In this document: positions 6,655-6,875 of the stretch, piece by piece | Position numbering within the stretch: position 1 is the stretch's first letter | Layout: each line of letters begins with the position of its first letter | Source: Bacteroidales bacterium | GTDB taxonomy: Bacteria; Bacteroidota; Bacteroidia; Bacteroidales; JAADJA01 | Reading direction: 5' to 3' | Length of the DNA stretch: 6,875 nucleotides | Assembly: GCA_021106665.1 (NCBI GenBank) | Contig: JAIOTR010000122.1 | Span: 1 to 6,875 of the forward strand | Position numbers and translations under genes: made by a program | Notes under the pieces: generated by a model | Seen by the model: the letters and a program-made list of their open reading frames with translations, nothing else | The model's database searches: none | What the model was told of the DNA's origin: nothing

Positions 6655-6875
6655 ATGAATATAATTTTTAAGTGGTTAATAATATTTTTTTTCTCTTCGT
6701 CGATCTTGATTGCACAGAGCGATCAAGAGAATTTACAACCTGTCAGAACCTTTTCCGACTCTCAAGTTAATAATGATAGCCTTTTATTTTTCGATCATAA
6801 TCCAACCTTTACTGAAAAGAAAAACTACTATGACTCAATATTAAATAAAATCAAACAATCGGGACAGACGGAAAA
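6655..6875 (+). CDS. Exported protein, N-terminal part (runs off window end)
   Basis: From ATG at 6655 the frame stays open to the window edge: 73 codons and two bases. It begins with a clear Sec signal peptide, MNIIFKWLIIFFFSSSILIA, with likely cleavage before QSDQEN, the A-Q junction common in Bacteroidota. The mature start is polar and ends with FTEKKNYYDSILNKIKQSG. The wording YYDSILNKI reminds me of the segment that begins POTRA/BamA-like surface antigen proteins in this phylum, but that is a weak resemblance and no domain is actually covered. An in-frame ATG at 6631 would add MLEIGRYS; I prefer 6655 because it gives a cleaner signal peptide and follows the -7-like box. Confidence 0.7.
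   Translation, partial: MNIIFKWLIIFFFSSSILIAQSDQENLQPVRTFSDSQVNNDSLLFFDHNPTFTEKKNYYDSILNKIKQSGQTE

Overview
The window looks like chromosomal DNA of a low-GC member of the Bacteroidota. Three things suggest this. Start codons lack Shine-Dalgarno sequences and have A/T-rich leaders. Several upstream regions carry boxes matching the Bacteroidota -7 consensus TAnnTTTG. The order small coiled-coil gene - zapA, reading out of the left edge, is one I associate with this phylum. The genus cannot be fixed from the sequence alone.

Layout, left to right. On the minus strand are a nearly complete zapA (cut by the window start), a 95-residue coiled-coil protein 26 nt upstream of it with its own good promoter, and a full-length single-chain gcvP (glycine cleavage system P protein, 955 aa). 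A 254-nt spacer follows with two repeat elements and a likely gcvP promoter. Next come a PAPS-dependent sulfotransferase gene (296 aa, minus), a 278-nt spacer with a possible 39-aa plus-strand ORF, and an exported DUF3298-type protein (383 aa, minus). The last part is an A/T-rich region of about 460 nt with one possible 46-aa membrane peptide. The 5' end of an exported protein on the plus strand then runs off the right edge.

How the genes relate. ZapA and the coiled-coil protein probably act together at the division ring. gcvP is metabolic and seems to have its own promoter; gcvT and gcvH are not in the window. The sulfotransferase and the DUF3298 protein are single genes with long spacers and no visible partners. 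I see no CRISPR array, transposase, phage gene, tRNA or rRNA. I did not find a clear new multi-gene system. The items most worth checking are the two hidden small ORFs, the repeat pair in the gcvP leader, and the coiled-coil gene as a possible ZapB analogue.
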